This document shows positions 7,685-16,884 of a stretch of 56,736 nt of DNA, one piece after another. Within the stretch, counting starts at the first letter, position 1. Each line of letters opens with the position of its first letter. Origin of the DNA: Bacteroidota bacterium (GTDB lineage: Bacteria; Bacteroidota; Bacteroidia; Flavobacteriales_F; PHOS-HE28); NCBI GenBank assembly GCA_018267055.1, contig JAFDZF010000136.1, positions 1 to 56,736 on the forward strand, in the 5' to 3' direction. Both the position numbers and the translations under genes were made by a program. A model generated the notes under the pieces. The model ran no database searches. It saw only the letters and a program-made list of their open reading frames with translations, and had not been told where the DNA came from.

Positions 7685-8455
7685 CTAGGGCAGGAAGCGG
7701 TGCGTGCCGCTGGCCCGGTCGAAACGGATGCCGCTCCCGGCGAAGGCCTGTTCCAGGGCCCCGCTTGCGATGGCCTCGTCCGGCGTACCGGACCAGGGCC
7801 GTTCCAGGCGGCGCATCAGCACGATGCGGTCGCAGAGGTCCAGCGCCAGTTGCACGTCGTGCGTGCTGAAGAGCACCGCCTTCGCGTCCTCCCGCACCAC
7901 GGTGCGCAGCAGGCGCACGATCCGCACGCGGTTCGGCAGGTCCAGGTGCGCGGTGGGCTCGTCGAGCAGCACCACGGGCGTGGCCTGCACCAGGGCGCGG
8001 GCCACCATCACCTGCTGGCATTCGCCGTCGCTCAGGTCGCGGAGGGCCCGCGTGCGCAGGGCCGTGGTACCGGTCCGTTCCATCACAGCGTCCACCACGG
8101 CGCGGTCGGCGGCGGACAGCCGGCCCCAGGGCCCCGTCCATGGCTGGCGGCCCAGGGCCACCAGGGCGTCCACGGTGAGCAACCCGGTATCGGGGCGGCC
8201 GGTGAGCACGATGCTCACCAAGCGTGCCCGGTCCCGGGCGGAACGCGTGGCGAGGTCGGCTCCCTGCACCGTCACACGGCCCGCCAGCGGTGCATGCAGC
8301 CCGGCCAGGGTGCGCAGCAAGGTGCTCTTGCCGATCCCGTTCACGCCGAGCAGGGCCACCAGCTCGCCTGTCCGCACCTGCAGATCGATGCCCGCGCACA
8401 CCGCCTGGTGGCCGTGGCCGATGGTCAGGTCCTCGGTATGCAGCATCGCGCTCAT
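7685..8455 (-). CDS. FecE/BtuD-type ABC transporter ATPase (iron-siderophore, heme or cobalamin uptake)
   Basis: 256 residues. Walker A G-V-N-G-I-G-K-S-T at 37-45, signature L-S-D-G-E at 141-145, Walker B V-V-L-L-D-E-P at 161-167 and switch His189 are present. The usual Q-loop glutamine appears replaced in S-I-V-L-T-G-R-P, which I recall as common in Bacteroidota members. The start overlaps the permease stop by four bases (ATGA at 8452-8455), so both are co-translated. It should power the adjacent FecCD-type permease. No binding protein or TonB receptor is in the window, so the ligand is unknown. Confidence 0.93.
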   Translation of the reverse strand: MSAMLHTEDLTIGHGHQAVCAGIDLQVRTGELVALLGVNGIGKSTLLRTLAGLHAPLAGRVTVQGADLATRSARDRARLVSIVLTGRPDTGLLTVDALVALGRQPWTGPWGRLSAADRAVVDAVMERTGTTALRTRALRDLSDGECQQVMVARALVQATPVVLLDEPTAHLDLPNRVRIVRLLRTVVREDAKAVLFSTHDVQLALDLCDRIVLMRRLERPWSGTPDEAIASGALEQAFAGSGIRFDRASGTHRFLP

Positions 8456-9474
8456 GCGGTGGATGAACGCGCCCAGCGACGGCCGCTCAGCAGCACCCAC
8501 AGCACCACCGGGGCGCCCAGCAGCGAGGTCACCGCGTTCAGGGGAAGGGCCGCGGCGTATCCCGGTGCGCGCACCACCAGGTCGCAACCGATGGCCAGCA
8601 CCGCGCCCAGCAGCATGGACACCGGCATCAGCACGCCGTGCGCATTGGTGCGGACCAGCGCGCGGGCGATGTGCGGCGTGGCCAGGCCGAGGAAGGAGAC
8701 CGGACCGCAGAAGGCCGTGATGGTGCCCGCCAGCACGCCCGTGGTCCAGATGGCGAGGCGCCGCGTGCGCAGCACGTGCACGCCCAGGCTCTGCGCATAG
8801 GTCTCGCCCAGCAGCAGCGCGTCCAGCGGCTTGATGAGCACATGGGCCACCACCAGGCCCGCGATCACGGGCACCACCAGCCAGGGCAGGCGCGGCAGGT
8901 CCATGCCGGCGAAGCTGCCCATGCCCCAGAGCACATAGCCCTTGAGCGACTGGGCGAGGCTCGCGGTCTGCAGCACGCTGATCACCGCCGAGCAGAGATA
9001 GCCCACCATCAGCCCGATGATGAGCAGGGTGATGCCGTCGCCCACGCGGCGGTCGGCCAGCACGATGAGCACCAGCACCCCCAGGGCGCCCGCAAGGGCG
9101 GCCACGATGGACAAGGCCTCCCGGGGGATCGGCGCCACGAAGAGCGTCGGGGGCAGCAGCAGCACGAGGGCCACACCCAGGCTGGCGCCGCTGCTGATGC
9201 CCAGCACCGACGGCCCCGCCAGCGGGTTCCGGAAGATCGTCTGCATCACCAGCCCGCTCGCGGCCAACCCGGCCCCGGCGACACCGGCGGTGAGCACCTC
9301 CGGCAGCCGCACCTGCCGCACGATGGTGGTGACGTCCGCGTCCGTGGACGTGCCGATGAGCGCGCGCCACACCTCCGCGAACGGGATGGGCACCGGGCCG
9401 ATGGCCAGCCCCAGCAGCGCGCAGGCGACGCTCATCGCGCCCAACGCCACGATCCAGCCCAGGCTACGCCGCAT
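8452..9474 (-). CDS. FecCD/BtuC-family ABC transporter permease
   Basis: 340 residues with about nine to ten membrane helices. Typical FecCD landmarks are R-L-P-E-V-L-T-A-G-V-A-G-A-G-L-A, N-P-L-A-G-P-S-V-L-G-I-S-S-G-A-S and F-C-G-P-V-S-F-L-G-L-A-T-P-H-I-A-R. It forms the channel for iron chelates, heme or cobalamin. ATG 9474 (M-R-R-S-L-G-W) begins directly at the first helix; a longer frame to 9537 adds unrelated residues. It lies 55 bp downstream of the small membrane protein genes, so it may share their transcript. Confidence 0.93.
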   Translation of the reverse strand: MRRSLGWIVALGAMSVACALLGLAIGPVPIPFAEVWRALIGTSTDADVTTIVRQVRLPEVLTAGVAGAGLAASGLVMQTIFRNPLAGPSVLGISSGASLGVALVLLLPPTLFVAPIPREALSIVAALAGALGVLVLIVLADRRVGDGITLLIIGLMVGYLCSAVISVLQTASLAQSLKGYVLWGMGSFAGMDLPRLPWLVVPVIAGLVVAHVLIKPLDALLLGETYAQSLGVHVLRTRRLAIWTTGVLAGTITAFCGPVSFLGLATPHIARALVRTNAHGVLMPVSMLLGAVLAIGCDLVVRAPGYAAALPLNAVTSLLGAPVVLWVLLSGRRWARSSTA

Positions 9475-9529
9475 GCGGCAAACATAGCGGTGGGCCGTCG
9501 GTCGGCAGGGACAGGGCGTGGCCTGGCCT

Positions 9530-9814
9530 CTATGCACCGGCGAGCCCCGCTCCTCCCCAGCACAGGCCGAACCCGACCACCAGCACCAGCAAGGCCGCCA
9601 GCAAGTGGCTCCTTCCGGGCCGCGGCCGCTTGGCGATGAAATGGACCAGCGCGGCCAGCAGCAGACCGAGCGTGTGGGCCCCTACCAGGACCATCATCAC
9701 CAGCAGGATGCCCATGGCCGCGCCCTCCGCATCGTCCGCGTGGAAGATCAGGAACGTGACCACCGCATAGGCCAGCAGCACGAGCAGGTGGTTGCGCAGG
9801 ACCCGGGTGTCCAT
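9530..9814 (-). CDS. Small multi-helix membrane protein, tandem paralogue B
   Basis: 94 residues, three predicted membrane helices, no recognised family. It looks homologous to the preceding 93-residue protein: both share an L-L-x-x-L-x-Y N-terminal helix, a G-x-L-L-V-x-x-x-V-L middle helix and G-R-x-x-L-L-A-x-L-L-V-x-x-x-G-x-G-L-C near the C-terminus. Its ATG overlaps the stop of the upstream gene (TGATG at 9812-9816), so it is translationally coupled to the radical SAM operon. I infer an accessory membrane role; no catalytic residues are evident. Confidence 0.8.
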   Translation of the reverse strand: MDTRVLRNHLLVLLAYAVVTFLIFHADDAEGAAMGILLVMMVLVGAHTLGLLLAALVHFIAKRPRPGRSHLLAALLVLVVGFGLCWGGAGLAGA

Positions 9815-10095
9815 CAGTGCAGGTCGAGGTGCATCAGGCCGTTGAAGAAGCAGAGCCCGTGACCGATGATCGCCACGAGGAGCGACGCCAGCAGCAAGGT
9901 GCGTCCATTGTTCACGGCCGTTCGCCGGAACAGGCCCGCGAGGCCCAGGACGAACAGGACCAGGATGTGGACCAGCAGGACGCCCCATTGCACCCCGATC
10001 AGGTCCCCGCCGACCCAGCGGCCCAGGAGGAGGAACAGCACGGAGTACCCGAGCATGATCAGCAGGTTGGAGAGGAGGATGCCGGGATGCTTCAT
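9814..10095 (-). CDS. Small multi-helix membrane protein, tandem paralogue A
   Basis: 93 residues with three predicted membrane helices, ending with two histidines in M-H-L-D-L-H. No named family recognised. It overlaps the radical SAM stop by four bases (ATGA at 10092-10095) and the next paralogue by one base. The pair probably arose by tandem duplication. Position directly after an Lgt-like protein and a lipid-type radical SAM enzyme suggests a membrane partner of that chemistry, which is inference only. Confidence 0.8.
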   Translation of the reverse strand: MKHPGILLSNLLIMLGYSVLFLLLGRWVGGDLIGVQWGVLLVHILVLFVLGLAGLFRRTAVNNGRTLLLASLLVAIIGHGLCFFNGLMHLDLH

Positions 10096-11495
10096 GCGGT
10101 CGTCCTGCTGCGAAGGCGCTCCAGCCGCTCGCGCTGCTCGGCGTCTCGATAGAACAGGTTCATCGTTTCGAAGGGGATGATCTTGTCGGTGGCTGCGTCC
10201 ACGATGTGCACACAGCTGCGCTTGATGGCCCGCACGTCGAAGTCGTAGGCATCGATGAACCGCATGATGATGATGCGGAACAGGTTGTCGTACTTCAGTT
10301 CCGGGGCATCGATGTCCGGCAGGCAGCACATGATGCTGTGCAGGGTCTCCGCGGCCTTGTCGCTCGGGGTGCCCGTGCTGAACAGCCGGACCATGTGGGC
10401 CTTCAAGCGCTCATCCTGCTCGTAGACGATGGTGTTGCGGCTGTTGTTCAGCAGGTCGTCGGGGTCGATCATCCGGGTGAGCGGGAAGACCTCGCCGTTC
10501 AGCTTGAGCGCATACCCCATGGCCAATGCGTCGGGGTTGCAAGGCACCGGCACGATGTCCTCCGGGGTGAACAGGCCGCTCTGCTCGATGATGCGCTGGC
10601 GCACTTCCGTGAGGGTGATGCGGCCCTTCGCCGGATCGAGGTCGTCCGTGCGTCCCGCCACCTGCACGGGTTGGAAGGTGACGCCGCGTACGCAGCGCTG
10701 TTGCAGCGCATGATCGATGATGGCGCCGATCTCGTCATCGTTCACCCCCTGCTCCAGGGTGACCACGAGGGTGGTGCTCAGGTTGAACTCGTTGAGGTGG
10801 TCGATGGCCTTCCGCCGTATGTCGGACAGGTCCTCGCCGCGCAGCTTCCGCAGCACCTCCGGCTTGAACGAATCGAACTGGAGGTAGATCTCGAAGTCCG
10901 GCATGTACCCGGCCAGCCGCTCCACGAAGGCCCGGTCCTTGGCGATGCGGATGCCGTTGGTGTTCACCATCAGGTGGCGCACGGGCTTGCGCTTCGCCAT
11001 GTCGAGGATCGCGAAGAACTCCGGGTGCACCGTGGGTTCGCCGCCGCTCAGCTGGACCACGTCCGGCCGGCCTTCATTGGCCACGATCACATCGAACAGG
11101 TGCTCGATCTCCTCCAACGTGCGGTGGCGGCCGTGCTTGGGGCTACTGCTCGCATAGCAGATCGGGCAGGTGAGGTTGCACCGGTCGGTCACCTCGATCA
11201 GCGTGAGGCAGCTGTGCTGCTCATGGTCGGGGCAAAGCCCGCAGTCGTAAGGGCAACCATAGTGGGTCCGCGTGTTGAACTTCAGCGGCACCTCGCCGGG
11301 CTTCAGGTAGTGCCGGCAGCGCTTGTAGTACTCGATGTCCGTGGCGATGAGCACGGTCTGGCGGCCATGTTCGGGGCAGTGCTTCAGCATGTACACCTTC
11401 CCCTCCTGGAACACGATCTTGGCGTCCACCCGGCGCAGGCAGGTACTGCACAGGCTCTGCGTGAAGTCGTAATAGATGTACGGGCGTTCAGCCAT
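10092..11495 (-). CDS. Radical SAM enzyme, MJ0619/tetraether synthase (Tes)-like
   Basis: 467 residues. Seen: an N-terminal cysteine module (C16-x2-C19, C40, C60); a C-P-Y-D-C-G-L-C motif (C81, C85, C88); the radical SAM CX3CX2C motif C106-N-L-T-C110-P-I-C113; G-G-E-P at 151-154; later cysteines in M-C-C-L-P and R-S-C-V-H. This multi-cluster layout is that of the MJ0619 (class D methylase-like) family, whose archaeal members include tetraether synthase, which joins lipid tails by C-C bonds. It overlaps the Lgt-like gene by eight bases and the small membrane protein gene by four. I infer action on a lipid or other membrane substrate; other unknown C-C bond or methylation chemistry remains possible. 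Confidence 0.85.
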   Translation of the reverse strand: MAERPYIYYDFTQSLCSTCLRRVDAKIVFQEGKVYMLKHCPEHGRQTVLIATDIEYYKRCRHYLKPGEVPLKFNTRTHYGCPYDCGLCPDHEQHSCLTLIEVTDRCNLTCPICYASSSPKHGRHRTLEEIEHLFDVIVANEGRPDVVQLSGGEPTVHPEFFAILDMAKRKPVRHLMVNTNGIRIAKDRAFVERLAGYMPDFEIYLQFDSFKPEVLRKLRGEDLSDIRRKAIDHLNEFNLSTTLVVTLEQGVNDDEIGAIIDHALQQRCVRGVTFQPVQVAGRTDDLDPAKGRITLTEVRQRIIEQSGLFTPEDIVPVPCNPDALAMGYALKLNGEVFPLTRMIDPDDLLNNSRNTIVYEQDERLKAHMVRLFSTGTPSDKAAETLHSIMCCLPDIDAPELKYDNLFRIIIMRFIDAYDFDVRAIKRSCVHIVDAATDKIIPFETMNLFYRDAEQRERLERLRSRTTA

Positions 11496-12249
11496 GGGCG
11501 GGTCCGGTGTCCGTGGAGGATGCGAGCGGCGCGGGTCGGGCCAGCAGGGACCTCGGCCGCGTCCACACCCTGTAATAATAGAGCAGGCCGAGCAGGGCCG
11601 CCCACTGGATGGAGGAAAGCCCTCCCAGCACGGCGGGCGCCGGCTTGATGCGTTCAACGGCCAGCCGGAAGGCGAGGTACAGCACCATGAAGACCTGGAA
11701 ACGCGCACCCGGCTTGAGGGACCATCGGCGCTCGATCCCCACCAGGAGGGACCAGATGAGCCCGAGGACAAGGATCTCATAGAGGTTCGTCGGGTGGCGG
11801 CGGACCCCATCGCCCAGGTCGATGCCCCACGGCGCTTCCGTGGGCGTTCCGTAAGTATTGTCCTCCAGCCCGGCGAACAGGCACCCCACGCGCCCGATCA
11901 TCATGCCGAGGAGGAGCGGGAAAGTGAACAGGTCGCCACTGCTCGTCCGTACGCCGATCAGGGCCTTGGTCAGCTCCACGCCCGCGAGCCCACCGAGCAG
12001 TCCGCCCACGATGGTGCGGTTGTTCAAGGCCAGGAAGACCGCCCTCAGGTCCCAGGCCAGCCGGGAGGGCTCCTCCAGCGCACCGAGGAGGCGCGAGCCC
12101 ATCAGCGCACCGGCCGCCGCACCGATGATGATCCAGGTACGGCCCACCTCATCGATGGGATCGCCTTGCCGGCCGCGCAGGTAGGCATAGTACCGGTAGC
12201 CCACGATGAAGGCGAGCACCTCCAGGACGATGTGCAGCAGATGATGCAT
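11488..12249 (-). CDS. Lgt-like (prolipoprotein diacylglyceryl transferase fold) membrane protein
   Basis: 253 residues, about seven membrane helices. Lgt landmarks are visible: G-R-V-G-C-L-F-A-G (119-127), R-H-P-T-N-L-Y-E (150-157) and a C-terminal G-A-R-F-Q-V-F with F-R-L-A-V-E-R. However, the segment matching the essential H-G-G of E. coli Lgt (His103) reads V81-G-G, and the usual G-N-F-x-N after the G-R is G-C-L-F-A. It is therefore probably not the housekeeping lipoprotein enzyme. First gene of the operon with the Tes-like radical SAM protein; a phospholipid-handling role is inferred. Confidence 0.85.
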   Translation of the reverse strand: MHHLLHIVLEVLAFIVGYRYYAYLRGRQGDPIDEVGRTWIIIGAAAGALMGSRLLGALEEPSRLAWDLRAVFLALNNRTIVGGLLGGLAGVELTKALIGVRTSSGDLFTFPLLLGMMIGRVGCLFAGLEDNTYGTPTEAPWGIDLGDGVRRHPTNLYEILVLGLIWSLLVGIERRWSLKPGARFQVFMVLYLAFRLAVERIKPAPAVLGGLSSIQWAALLGLLYYYRVWTRPRSLLARPAPLASSTDTGPAHG

Positions 12250-12335
12250 CCGGGGGGCGAGTTAGTGAATGTCCCCCAGCAACGTTGCCGACCCATGACG
12301 CGGGCAGCGGCGCTTCGAGGCATCTTCGCACCGCC

Positions 12336-12626
12336 ATGCCCCACCCCTCCCCCATCATCCGCCGGTTCCGCGCCATCGCCATCGCGGAAGGCATCAGCTT
12401 CCTGGTGCTGCTGTTCATCGCGATGCCGCTGAAGTACCAGGCCGGCATGCCGCTCCCGGTGAAGTACACCGGCTGGGCGCACGGCATCCTCTTCATCGCC
12501 TACATCGTGGCGGCGGTGCCCCTCTTCACCAGGCTGAAATGGGCCACCGAGCGGATCTACGGCGTCACGTTCGCCGCGCTGCTGCCCTTCGGCACCTTCG
12601 TGCTGGAGCGGAAGTGGCTGCGTTGA
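12336..12626 (+). CDS. DUF3817 membrane protein
   Basis: 96 residues with three helices. It carries the DUF3817 pattern: F-R-x-I-A-I-A-E-G-I-S-F-L near the start, M-P-L-K-Y, W-A-H-G-I-L-F-I-A-Y and P-F-G-T-F-V-L-E-R-K at the end. ATG 12336 is chosen because it starts ten residues before the conserved region. Function of the family is unknown. It is divergent from the Lgt-like gene across 86 bp. Confidence 0.88.
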   Translation: MPHPSPIIRRFRAIAIAEGISFLVLLFIAMPLKYQAGMPLPVKYTGWAHGILFIAYIVAAVPLFTRLKWATERIYGVTFAALLPFGTFVLERKWLR

Positions 12627-12664
12627 TCTTCCTGTGGCCGCGCGTTGAAGGCTAAACTGGAGGC

Positions 12665-13561
12665 CTACTGGGCGATCCAATCCACCCCCTTGCGCAACCA
12701 GGCCAGGGTCTCCGCCTCCCATGAACCCGGCTCCGGCCGATGGTCGTAGCGCCAGCGAGCGTCCGCCGGCAGGCTCATGAGGATGCTTTCGGTGCGGCCG
12801 CCGGTCTCCAGGCCGAAGCGCGTGCCGCGGTCGTAGGCCAGGTTGAACTCGACGTAGCGCCCGCGGCGCAGCAGCTGCCAATCGCGCTCCCGCTGGCCGA
12901 AGGGCTGGGCGCGGCCGGGCGATGCCGCCTCTTCGTAGAGCGCCGGGAAGGCCTCGCCCAGGGCCACCGTGAAGGCGAACAGGTCCTCCGCCGGATGTTC
13001 GGCCGACGGCGAGATGCGGTCGAAGAAGATGCCACCGATGCCGCGCGTCTCCTGGCGGTGCGGCAGGAAGAAGTAATCGTCGGCCCAGCGGGCATAGGGC
13101 GCATAGCACTGCGGGTCGTGGCGGTCGCACACGGCCTTCAGCCCCCGGTGGAAGCGCCGGGCCATGTCGATGTCCACGTACACCGGCGTGAGGTCGATGC
13201 CGCCCCCGAACCACGAGGGGCCGCCGGGCACCTCGAAATAGCGCACGTTCATGTGGATGGTGGGCACCCAGGGGCTGTGCGCATGCAGCACGATGCTGAC
13301 GCCCGTGGCGTAGAAGGCCTCACCGGCGATGCCGAGCGCCTTGGCCGCCGCAGGGGCGAGCGGGCCATGCACCTCGCTGAAGTTCACCCCGCCCTTCTCG
13401 ATGAGCGCACCTTCGGTGATGGTGCGGGTACGTCCCCCACCGCCTTCGGGACGCTCCCAAGGGTCCTCCTGGAACCGGGCCATCCCATCGAGGGCTTCCA
13501 GCCGCATGCAGATGGTGTCCTGCAGGGCACGGTACCGCGCAGCGATGGCCTCGCGCTCCAT
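12665..13561 (-). CDS. hemF: Oxygen-dependent coproporphyrinogen III oxidase
   Basis: 298 residues, normal for HemF. Conserved blocks include G-G-V-N-F-S-E-V-H-G, H-M-N-V-R-Y-F-E, W-F-G-G-G-I-D-L-T-P-V-Y and R-G-R-Y-V-E-F-N-L-A-Y-D-R-G-T. It oxidatively decarboxylates two propionates of coproporphyrinogen III to make protoporphyrinogen IX with O2, implying aerobic heme synthesis. It lies two bases after the LysM gene stop, as last gene of the guaA operon. Confidence 0.97.
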   Translation of the reverse strand: MEREAIAARYRALQDTICMRLEALDGMARFQEDPWERPEGGGGRTRTITEGALIEKGGVNFSEVHGPLAPAAAKALGIAGEAFYATGVSIVLHAHSPWVPTIHMNVRYFEVPGGPSWFGGGIDLTPVYVDIDMARRFHRGLKAVCDRHDPQCYAPYARWADDYFFLPHRQETRGIGGIFFDRISPSAEHPAEDLFAFTVALGEAFPALYEEAASPGRAQPFGQRERDWQLLRRGRYVEFNLAYDRGTRFGLETGGRTESILMSLPADARWRYDHRPEPGSWEAETLAWLRKGVDWIAQ

Positions 13562-13563
13562 GG

Positions 13564-15321
13564 TCAGCGTGCGGGATGGATGCCCATGCCCTCGTATTCC
13601 AGCATCACCGCGTTCTCGTTGCGGTAGCCGTTCTCGGGACCGGCCTTGAAGAAGCGGAAGGCCATGTGCAGCGGGCGCGCGTGCACATCGGCGAAATGCG
13701 CGGGGAACCCGGCACCGAACTGCATCAGGGCCGAGAGGTAGTAGAACGTGACGTCGTAGCCGAGGAAGGCATAGTCGCCCGGTTCGTTCTGGAAGCGGTC
13801 GCGATAGGTGGCGATGAAGGTGTTCACGGCCGGGTCGTCATAGTCCACGAAGCTGCTGGCCGGCACGTGCGTGTTCAGCTTCACCAGGTCCGACACCTCC
13901 AGGTTGCTCATCGTCATCCAGCTGTTGAGGCCGAAGACGGTGATGCGCTGCTTCGCGGCGGAAGCGGCCAGCTTGGTCACCAGGGTGGTCACGAACTCCA
14001 CGTCCTCGCTGGGCACCACCACGATGTTCGGCCGGGTGGTGCTGAGCCGCGCGATCACGTCGGACACGTCGCGCTTGCCGGGCCGGGCCACCAGCACGGT
14101 GTCGCGCACGCGGCCGGCCTGGCCCCCGAGGGCCTCCTGCAGCTGGCGGAAGACCTGGTCCTGTAGCTCGCGCTCGCTGGCGATCTCCGGGCGGCAGAGG
14201 ATGATGTTGTCGCGCCCGTGGTGGTAGGCCACGTAGCGGGCCAGCTGCTGCAGCTGGTCGGGGCGGCCGCTCAGCACCTTGCTCACGGTGGGATTGCCCA
14301 GCAGCACCTTGTTGCTCTGCGGCACGGGGCAGACGATGTGCGCGCCGTTGGCCACCCGCACCAGGTCCTCGATGGCGCCCCGGTGGAACGGGCCGATGTA
14401 GAGGTCCAGCCCCCGCAAGGCGTCGTTCTTCAGCACGGGGTCCCACTTCGCGGCGTTGTCGCCGGTATCGAACACCTGCACGTCGGCCCGGAGCCCGAGC
14501 TTCTTCAGTGAATCCATGGCCACCAGGGCGCCCGCGTAGAACTGCACCGCGGCATCGGTCACCGACGCGTAACGGCCGTTGTCGGCGTGCGCGCTGGTGT
14601 CCTTCACCGTGGCGCTGAAGGGCAGCAGCAGGGCCACCTTGTAGCCTGCGCCCGCAGGGGCCGCCACCGGTGCCGGTTCCTCCACGGGCGTTGCGGCCAC
14701 GGCCTCCGGGATGCGCACGTACATGCCCACCTTCAAGCCTTCGGGCAGGCCGCCGTTGGCCGCCTGGATCGCCTCGGGCGTCACGCCGTACTGCTTGCCG
14801 AGCGCATAGAGCGTTTCCCCCGGCATCACCAGGTGCGAGCGCGTGCGGTCGTCGGCCGCGGGCTGCACGGCGCTCGGCGGCACGGCCGTGCTCTTGGCCA
14901 CGGGGATCACGATGGCCATGCCTTCCTTGAGGCCGGCGCCGAGGTCGGGGTTGCGCAGCAGCAGGTCCTGCTGGTCCACCCCGTACCGCTTCGCGATGCC
15001 GAAGAGCGTCTCTTTCTTCGCCGCGGTGTGCACCAGCTCCCCGTTGCGCAGGGCGGGCGCGGTCTTGAGCTCCTTCTTCACCTGTGCGCTCTGCGGGATC
15101 AGCAGCACCTGGCCGATGCTCAGCCCCTGTTCGGCACCCGGGTTGGCCTTGGTGATGGCGTCGATGGGCACCGCGTAGTGCTTGCTGATGGCGAAGAGGG
15201 TCTGCCCCTGCGCCACGGTGTGGGCGAAGTACTTCCGGCCCTCCACCGTGCGCACCTCCTGGGCGCGGACGGAAGCGGCGGCCAGCAGGGCCAAGCCGGC
15301 GATCACGAGCAGGCGCTTCAT
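13564..15321 (-). CDS. LysM-repeat protein with periplasmic-binding (Peripla_BP) domain
   Basis: 585 residues. A cleavable signal (L-A-A-A-S-V-R-A-Q) is followed by three LysM repeats, each with an (H)-x-V/A...E/Q-T-L-F/Y-x-I/L motif, at about residues 33-75, 95-140 and 165-210. After a proline/alanine linker, a type I periplasmic-binding fold starts at Y-K-V-A-L-L-L-P-F. It probably binds peptidoglycan and a soluble ligand or muropeptide; it may be structural. ATG 15321 overlaps the guaA stop by four bases, and ATG 15327 is an alternative. The coupling to guaA is familiar from Bacteroidota genomes. Confidence 0.9.
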   Translation of the reverse strand: MKRLLVIAGLALLAAASVRAQEVRTVEGRKYFAHTVAQGQTLFAISKHYAVPIDAITKANPGAEQGLSIGQVLLIPQSAQVKKELKTAPALRNGELVHTAAKKETLFGIAKRYGVDQQDLLLRNPDLGAGLKEGMAIVIPVAKSTAVPPSAVQPAADDRTRSHLVMPGETLYALGKQYGVTPEAIQAANGGLPEGLKVGMYVRIPEAVAATPVEEPAPVAAPAGAGYKVALLLPFSATVKDTSAHADNGRYASVTDAAVQFYAGALVAMDSLKKLGLRADVQVFDTGDNAAKWDPVLKNDALRGLDLYIGPFHRGAIEDLVRVANGAHIVCPVPQSNKVLLGNPTVSKVLSGRPDQLQQLARYVAYHHGRDNIILCRPEIASERELQDQVFRQLQEALGGQAGRVRDTVLVARPGKRDVSDVIARLSTTRPNIVVVPSEDVEFVTTLVTKLAASAAKQRITVFGLNSWMTMSNLEVSDLVKLNTHVPASSFVDYDDPAVNTFIATYRDRFQNEPGDYAFLGYDVTFYYLSALMQFGAGFPAHFADVHARPLHMAFRFFKAGPENGYRNENAVMLEYEGMGIHPAR

Positions 15322-16853
15322 TCCCATTCGATGGTGGCGGGCGGTTTGCTGCTGATGTCGTACACCACGCGGTTGACGCCCTTCACCCGGTTGATGATAG
15401 CGTTCGAGATCCGTGCCAGGACCTCGTAAGGCAGGTGGCACCAGTCCGCGGTCATGCCGTCGGTGCTGGTGACGGCCCGCAGGGCGACGGCGTTCTCATA
15501 GGTGCGCTCATCGCCCATCACCCCCACGCTGCGCACGGGCAGCAGGATGGCCCCGGCCTGCCACACCTGGTCGTACAGGCCGGCGGCGCGCAGCTCCCCG
15601 ATCCAGATGGCGTCCACCTCCTGGAGCAGGGCCACCTTCTCGGGGGTCACCTCACCGAGGATGCGGATGCCCAGCCCGGGGCCCGGGAACGGATGGCGGC
15701 CGAGCAGGGCGGGGTCCAGGCCCAGCTCCTTGCCCACGCGCCGCACCTCGTCCTTGAACAGCAGCCGCAGCGGCTCCACCACCCGCAGCTTCATCCGCTC
15801 GGGCAGGCCGCCCACGTTGTGGTGGCTCTTGATGGTGACGCTGGGCCCGTTGACGCTCACGCTTTCGATGACGTCCGGATAGATGGTGCCCTGGCCCAGC
15901 CATTTCACGTTCGAGATGCGGTGCGCCTCCACGTCGAACACCTCGATGAAGGTGCGGCCGATGGCCTTGCGCTTGGCTTCGGGGTCCTCCAGGCCCTTCA
16001 GCGCCGCATAGAAGCGGTCGCGGGCGTCGATGCCGGCGATGTTGAGGCCCATGTGCCGGTAGCTCTCCAGCACCTGGGCGAACTCGTCCTTCCGCAGCAG
16101 CCCGTTGTCCACGAAGATGCAGTGGAGGCGGTCGCCGATGGCCCGTTGGAGCAGGATGGCCGCCACCGAGCTGTCCACGCCGCCGCTGAGGGCCAGCACC
16201 ACGTGGTCCTGCCCGAGCTGCTTGCGCAGGCCTTCCACGGTGCTCTCCACGAAGGAGGCCGGGGTCCAGTCCGCCGCGCAGCCGCAGATGCCCAGCACGA
16301 AGTTCTTCAGCAGGTGCAGGCCATCCGTGGTGTGGTACACCTCGGGGTGGAACTGCACCGCGTAGGTGGGCTCCCCCTCGAGCTGGTAGGCGGCCACCGG
16401 CACTGCATGCGTGCTGGCCACCACCTGCATGGCGCCGGCGGGGGCGGTGATGCTGTCGCCATGGCTCATCCAGACCTGGGTGCCGGGGTGGATGCCCGCG
16501 AACAGGGGGCCGGGGATGTGGATGTTGTCCAGGTAGGCCCGGCCGTACTCCCGCACGGTGCTCTTCACCACTTCCCCACCGGCCCGCTTGGCCAGCAGCT
16601 GGGCGCCGTAGCAGACGGCCAGCACGGGCACCCGGCCCTGGAAGCCGGAGATGTCGGTGTCCGGCGCTCCGGGATCGTACACGGAGAAGGGGCTGCCGCT
16701 GAGGATGATCCCCTTGATGGCGGGGTCGGCCGCGAGCTCCGCGGCCTTGCTGAAGGGGTGGATCTCGCAGTAGACGTTCAATTCCCGCACGCGGCGGGCG
16801 ATCAGTTGGGTGTACTGGGAACCGTGGTCAAGGATGAGGATCTGATCGGGCAA
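15318..16853 (-). CDS. guaA: GMP synthase (glutamine-hydrolysing)
   Basis: 511 residues. An N-terminal class I amidotransferase (nucleophile C82 in A-V-C-Y-G-A, His in Q-F-H-P-E) is followed by the ATP pyrophosphatase domain (L-S-G-G-V-D-S-S) and the dimerisation domain ending K-P-P-A-T-I-E-W-E. It converts XMP to GMP. A TTG at 16853 is chosen as start: it gives the normal N-terminus P-D-Q-I-L-I-L-D and family length, whereas ATG 16904 lies upstream of a perfect TACATTTG promoter element (16877-16884) and could not be on that transcript. First gene of guaA-LysM-hemF. Confidence 0.97.
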   Translation of the reverse strand: MPDQILILDHGSQYTQLIARRVRELNVYCEIHPFSKAAELAADPAIKGIILSGSPFSVYDPGAPDTDISGFQGRVPVLAVCYGAQLLAKRAGGEVVKSTVREYGRAYLDNIHIPGPLFAGIHPGTQVWMSHGDSITAPAGAMQVVASTHAVPVAAYQLEGEPTYAVQFHPEVYHTTDGLHLLKNFVLGICGCAADWTPASFVESTVEGLRKQLGQDHVVLALSGGVDSSVAAILLQRAIGDRLHCIFVDNGLLRKDEFAQVLESYRHMGLNIAGIDARDRFYAALKGLEDPEAKRKAIGRTFIEVFDVEAHRISNVKWLGQGTIYPDVIESVSVNGPSVTIKSHHNVGGLPERMKLRVVEPLRLLFKDEVRRVGKELGLDPALLGRHPFPGPGLGIRILGEVTPEKVALLQEVDAIWIGELRAAGLYDQVWQAGAILLPVRSVGVMGDERTYENAVALRAVTSTDGMTADWCHLPYEVLARISNAIINRVKGVNRVVYDISSKPPATIEWE

Positions 16854-16876
16854 GGGGCGGAGGCTTCGGTGGGTGG

Positions 16877-16884
16877 CAAATGTA
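16877..16884 (-). promoter_or_regulatory. -7 promoter element of guaA, TACATTTG
   Basis: Exact TAnnTTTG match on the minus strand, 23 bp before the TTG start. It decides the guaA start codon. Confidence 0.78.
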
